Origin: Verrucomicrobia bacterium UBA3214
Lineage (GTDB): Bacteria > Verrucomicrobiota > Kiritimatiellia > RFP12 > UBA1067
Direction: 5' to 3'
DNA: 5,913 bases
Assembly: GCA_002363575.1 (NCBI GenBank)
Contig: DEWI01000171.1
Location: 1-5,913, forward strand
Each line of letters begins with the position of its first letter. Positions within the stretch are counted from its first letter, which is position 1. Under the pieces are notes generated by a model. It saw only the letters and a program-made list of their open reading frames with translations. It searched no databases and had not been told where the DNA came from. A program made the position numbers and the translations under genes. Below, one piece after another: positions 3,838-5,913 of the stretch.

Positions 3838-5913
3838 CTAGCTCAAGATGCCTTTCGACGGCGTTTCTGCGGGATCCCACCACGAAGCCTTGGCGGATGA
3901 AATGCGCGCAACCGGCTTCATCGTCAGTTGCTTGCCTTTGGCGCCGGCCGTGCGTATGGGCACGGAAGGCTGGAGTTCCGTCTTGCCGGTCTCCGCATTT
4001 ACGCGCTCGACCATTTCTCCCGGCAGGAAGAACTGCTGGTGGATACGCTGGTTCTTCGCGGGCTTGAATTTCACGTACAGCGTCTCCGGGCAGCCTTCCT
4101 GGAAAAACAGTATTTTCGATTTCGGCTTTTCCGGAGCGAGGCGGTAGTCCTTGTTGCGGATGAGCCCGCCGAAGCGCCAGCGCTTGATGTACGAGAATCC
4201 GTACATGCCTTCCTCGTAAACGCAGGTGAATTCGCGCGTATCGCGATCCTTCTCCTGGTTGTAGCGCAAGATGGCAAGGAGATTCTTATCGACGAAGATT
4301 TTCTCTTCCGGCTGGACTTTGCGGAAGCGCCCGTCTTTCCATATGAGGATGAGTTCGTCGAGAGACGAGCATTTGAAGACTTCCTCGCCGGTCTTCAGCC
4401 CTGAGCCGAGGTAGCCATTTTCCTTGTCCCAGCGTATCGTCAATTCCGAAGCGGTGATAGCGCGGACATCGACCTGTTCGAATGCGGAGCCGGCGATCTT
4501 GGTGCAACGCGGGTATCTGGCCTTGTAATCGCGAATCAACCCGCGGAGATACTTGACGACGAAGGCGCGAAGATGCACGAGATCGTCGCGCGTCTTGGCT
4601 TCGTCGGCAAGGATGTTCTCGATCTCCTGGCGGTTTTTGTCGATATCGAATTGCGAGATGCGGCGAATCTGGAGCTTGAGAAGCCGCTCGATATCGTCGT
4701 CGGTGATGGCGCGGCGCAATTCGCCCAGGAAAGGCTCGAAGCCGCTGATTATCGCCGCCTTCACGCCCTCCATCGTCTTCTCTTCCTCGATGCGCTTGTA
4801 TATGCGCTCTTCGATGAAGATGCGATCCAGCGTGCGCGCATGGAAAAGATCGTCGAGTTCGCCAAGCTTTATCTCCAGCTCTCGGCGCGTCAAATCCGTC
4901 AAGCGCGCGACGTTGTTTTCCAGAATCTGCGTGACGGTCATCAAGCGCGGGCGCCCGGCTTCGAGGACGATCGGTCGCGACGAGATCGATTTCTCGCAGT
5001 TCGTGAATGCGTAAAGCGCGCTGATCGCCTTGTCCTGCGCGGCGCCGGTCTGCAACTCCAATTCGATCCTGACGGCATCGCTCGTGAGGTCGTGGATTTT
5101 GCGGATCGGCACTTTCTTTTTCTTGAGCGCGTCTTCGATGGAAGCGGAGAGGCTTTCCGTCGTCTCTCCCCACGGGAGTTCGGTGATGACGAGCCCCTTA
5201 TCGTCTTTCTCTATCTTCGCGCGGATCTTTATCTTCCCAAGGCCGTCTTGGTAGTCGCTTGCATCCATTATGCCGCCAAGCTGGAAATCCGGGAAAATCT
5301 GGAAGGGCTTTTTCTGGAGGATGGCGATTTCCGCTTCGAGGAGTTCGATGAAGTTGTGCGGAAGTATTGCGGTGGAAAGGCCTACGGCGATGCCGTCGGC
5401 GCCGAGCATCAGCAAAAGCGGGATCTTCGCGCTCAGATAGACAGGCTCTTCCTTGCGGCCGTCGTAGTTGGGGACGTATTCGGTCGTTTTCTCGTTGAAG
5501 ATTTCTTTTCTGGCCAGTTCGGTCAGACGGCATTCGATATATCGCGTGGCGGCGTGCGGCATGCCGGTGAAGAGCGAGCCGAAATTGCCTTGCCCGTCGA
5601 TCAGATAGCCTTTCTTCTCCCCCCAGAGTTTGTTTGCAAGGACGCATATCGCGTCGCCGATCGACGCATCGCCGTGCGGGTGGTATTGCATGGCGTGGCC
5701 GACGATGTTCGCGACTTTCGTATATCTGCCGTCATCCTTTTCCCATAGCGAATGCATGATGCGGCGCTGGACGGGTTTCAAGCCGTCTTCGACGGCGGGA
5801 ATGGCGCGCGAGCAGATTACGTACGCGGAATACTGGCGGAAATTGTAGTCGTAGAGATCGCGCAGCGGGCCGGAGCCGGTCAAGCCGTTTGCCGTCTGCG
5901 GCTTCGCAGGCGC
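3838..5913 (-). CDS. parC: DNA topoisomerase IV subunit A (5' end outside window)
   Basis: This is the DNA-cleaving subunit of a type IIA topoisomerase, working with ParE to decatenate or relax chromosomes. Residue numbers count from the codon at 5883. The breakage-reunion domain covers about 5-460: AIPAVEDGLKPVQRR (28-41), YHPHGD (67-72), GQGNFGS (97-103), and the active-site pair R114-Y115 in AATRYIE. The tower and coil region leads to LLKLQIRRIS (401-410) and QEIENIL. The C-terminal part (about 465-645) is short and lacks the gyrase GyrA box, so ParC is favoured over GyrA. The last codons run to TAG at 3840-3838. The frame is open to the window edge: 5883-5881 is TTG with no ribosome binding site, and the ten codons before it read APAKPQTANG, so the true start lies outside. 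A ParE gene just upstream is expected but unseen. Confidence 0.93.
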   Translation of the reverse strand, partial: APAKPQTANGLTGSGPLRDLYDYNFRQYSAYVICSRAIPAVEDGLKPVQRRIMHSLWEKDDGRYTKVANIVGHAMQYHPHGDASIGDAICVLANKLWGEKKGYLIDGQGNFGSLFTGMPHAATRYIECRLTELARKEIFNEKTTEYVPNYDGRKEEPVYLSAKIPLLLMLGADGIAVGLSTAILPHNFIELLEAEIAILQKKPFQIFPDFQLGGIMDASDYQDGLGKIKIRAKIEKDDKGLVITELPWGETTESLSASIEDALKKKKVPIRKIHDLTSDAVRIELELQTGAAQDKAISALYAFTNCEKSISSRPIVLEAGRPRLMTVTQILENNVARLTDLTRRELEIKLGELDDLFHARTLDRIFIEERIYKRIEEEKTMEGVKAAIISGFEPFLGELRRAITDDDIERLLKLQIRRISQFDIDKNRQEIENILADEAKTRDDLVHLRAFVVKYLRGLIRDYKARYPRCTKIAGSAFEQVDVRAITASELTIRWDKENGYLGSGLKTGEEVFKCSSLDELILIWKDGRFRKVQPEEKIFVDKNLLAILRYNQEKDRDTREFTCVYEEGMYGFSYIKRWRFGGLIRNKDYRLAPEKPKSKILFFQEGCPETLYVKFKPAKNQRIHQQFFLPGEMVERVNAETGKTELQPSVPIRTAGAKGKQLTMKPVARISSAKASWWDPAETPSKGILS

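Noticed and set aside
4573..5748. Long open frame (391 codons) on the + strand opposite parC
   Set aside because: It is fully antisense to a clearly conserved gene. Long antisense frames are common in GC-rich genes, and there are no family motifs or a ribosome binding site.

Overview
This is a GC-rich bacterial chromosome segment. It holds one envelope-directed thioredoxin-like gene on the + strand, followed by a long minus-strand block: a topoisomerase IV A-subunit gene, two tRNA genes, a COG1579-type coiled-coil/zinc-ribbon gene and the RNase P RNA gene. The tRNAs carry an encoded CCA and the RNase P RNA looks like the ancestral (A) type. The ParC protein resembles, from memory of the family, the forms in Bacteroidota and the PVC group (Verrucomicrobia, Lentisphaerae, Kiritimatiellae, Chlamydiae). 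Together with the palindromic intergenic repeats this suggests a Gram-negative, probably PVC-like or uncultivated bacterium. That placement is inference and not firm.

Layout. Bases 1-690 hold no convincing gene. They contain a cluster of small DNA hairpins (8-202), many with the same C-GAA-G triloop; a five-unit, 22-bp tandem repeat with a dyad in most units (344-453); a G-rich tract (473-508); and one small doubtful ORF (568-672). A strong extended -10 promoter (TGGTATAAT ending at 701) then drives a 501-residue exported protein with a CVWC thioredoxin domain (733-2238).

The gene converges on the RNase P RNA gene rnpB (minus strand, about 2705-2306), which ends in an intrinsic terminator (2305-2280). 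Upstream of rnpB on the same strand are a 242-residue coiled-coil/zinc-ribbon protein (3439-2711, GTG start), tRNA-His(GTG) (3532-3455) and tRNA-Thr(CGT) (3622-3547). The only clear promoter for this set is another TGGTATAAT just before tRNA-Thr. The simplest reading is one transcript, tRNA-Thr / tRNA-His / zinc-ribbon protein / RNase P RNA, so the ribozyme is made on the same RNA as two of its own substrates. The rest of the minus strand (5913-3838) is parC, open at the window edge and therefore missing its true start.

The most interesting points are the tRNA-CDS-rnpB polycistron, a long continuous P1 helix in the RNase P RNA abutting the terminator, the mini-hairpin cluster, and the 22-bp dyad array. 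I see no mobile-element gene, CRISPR array or defence system in the window.
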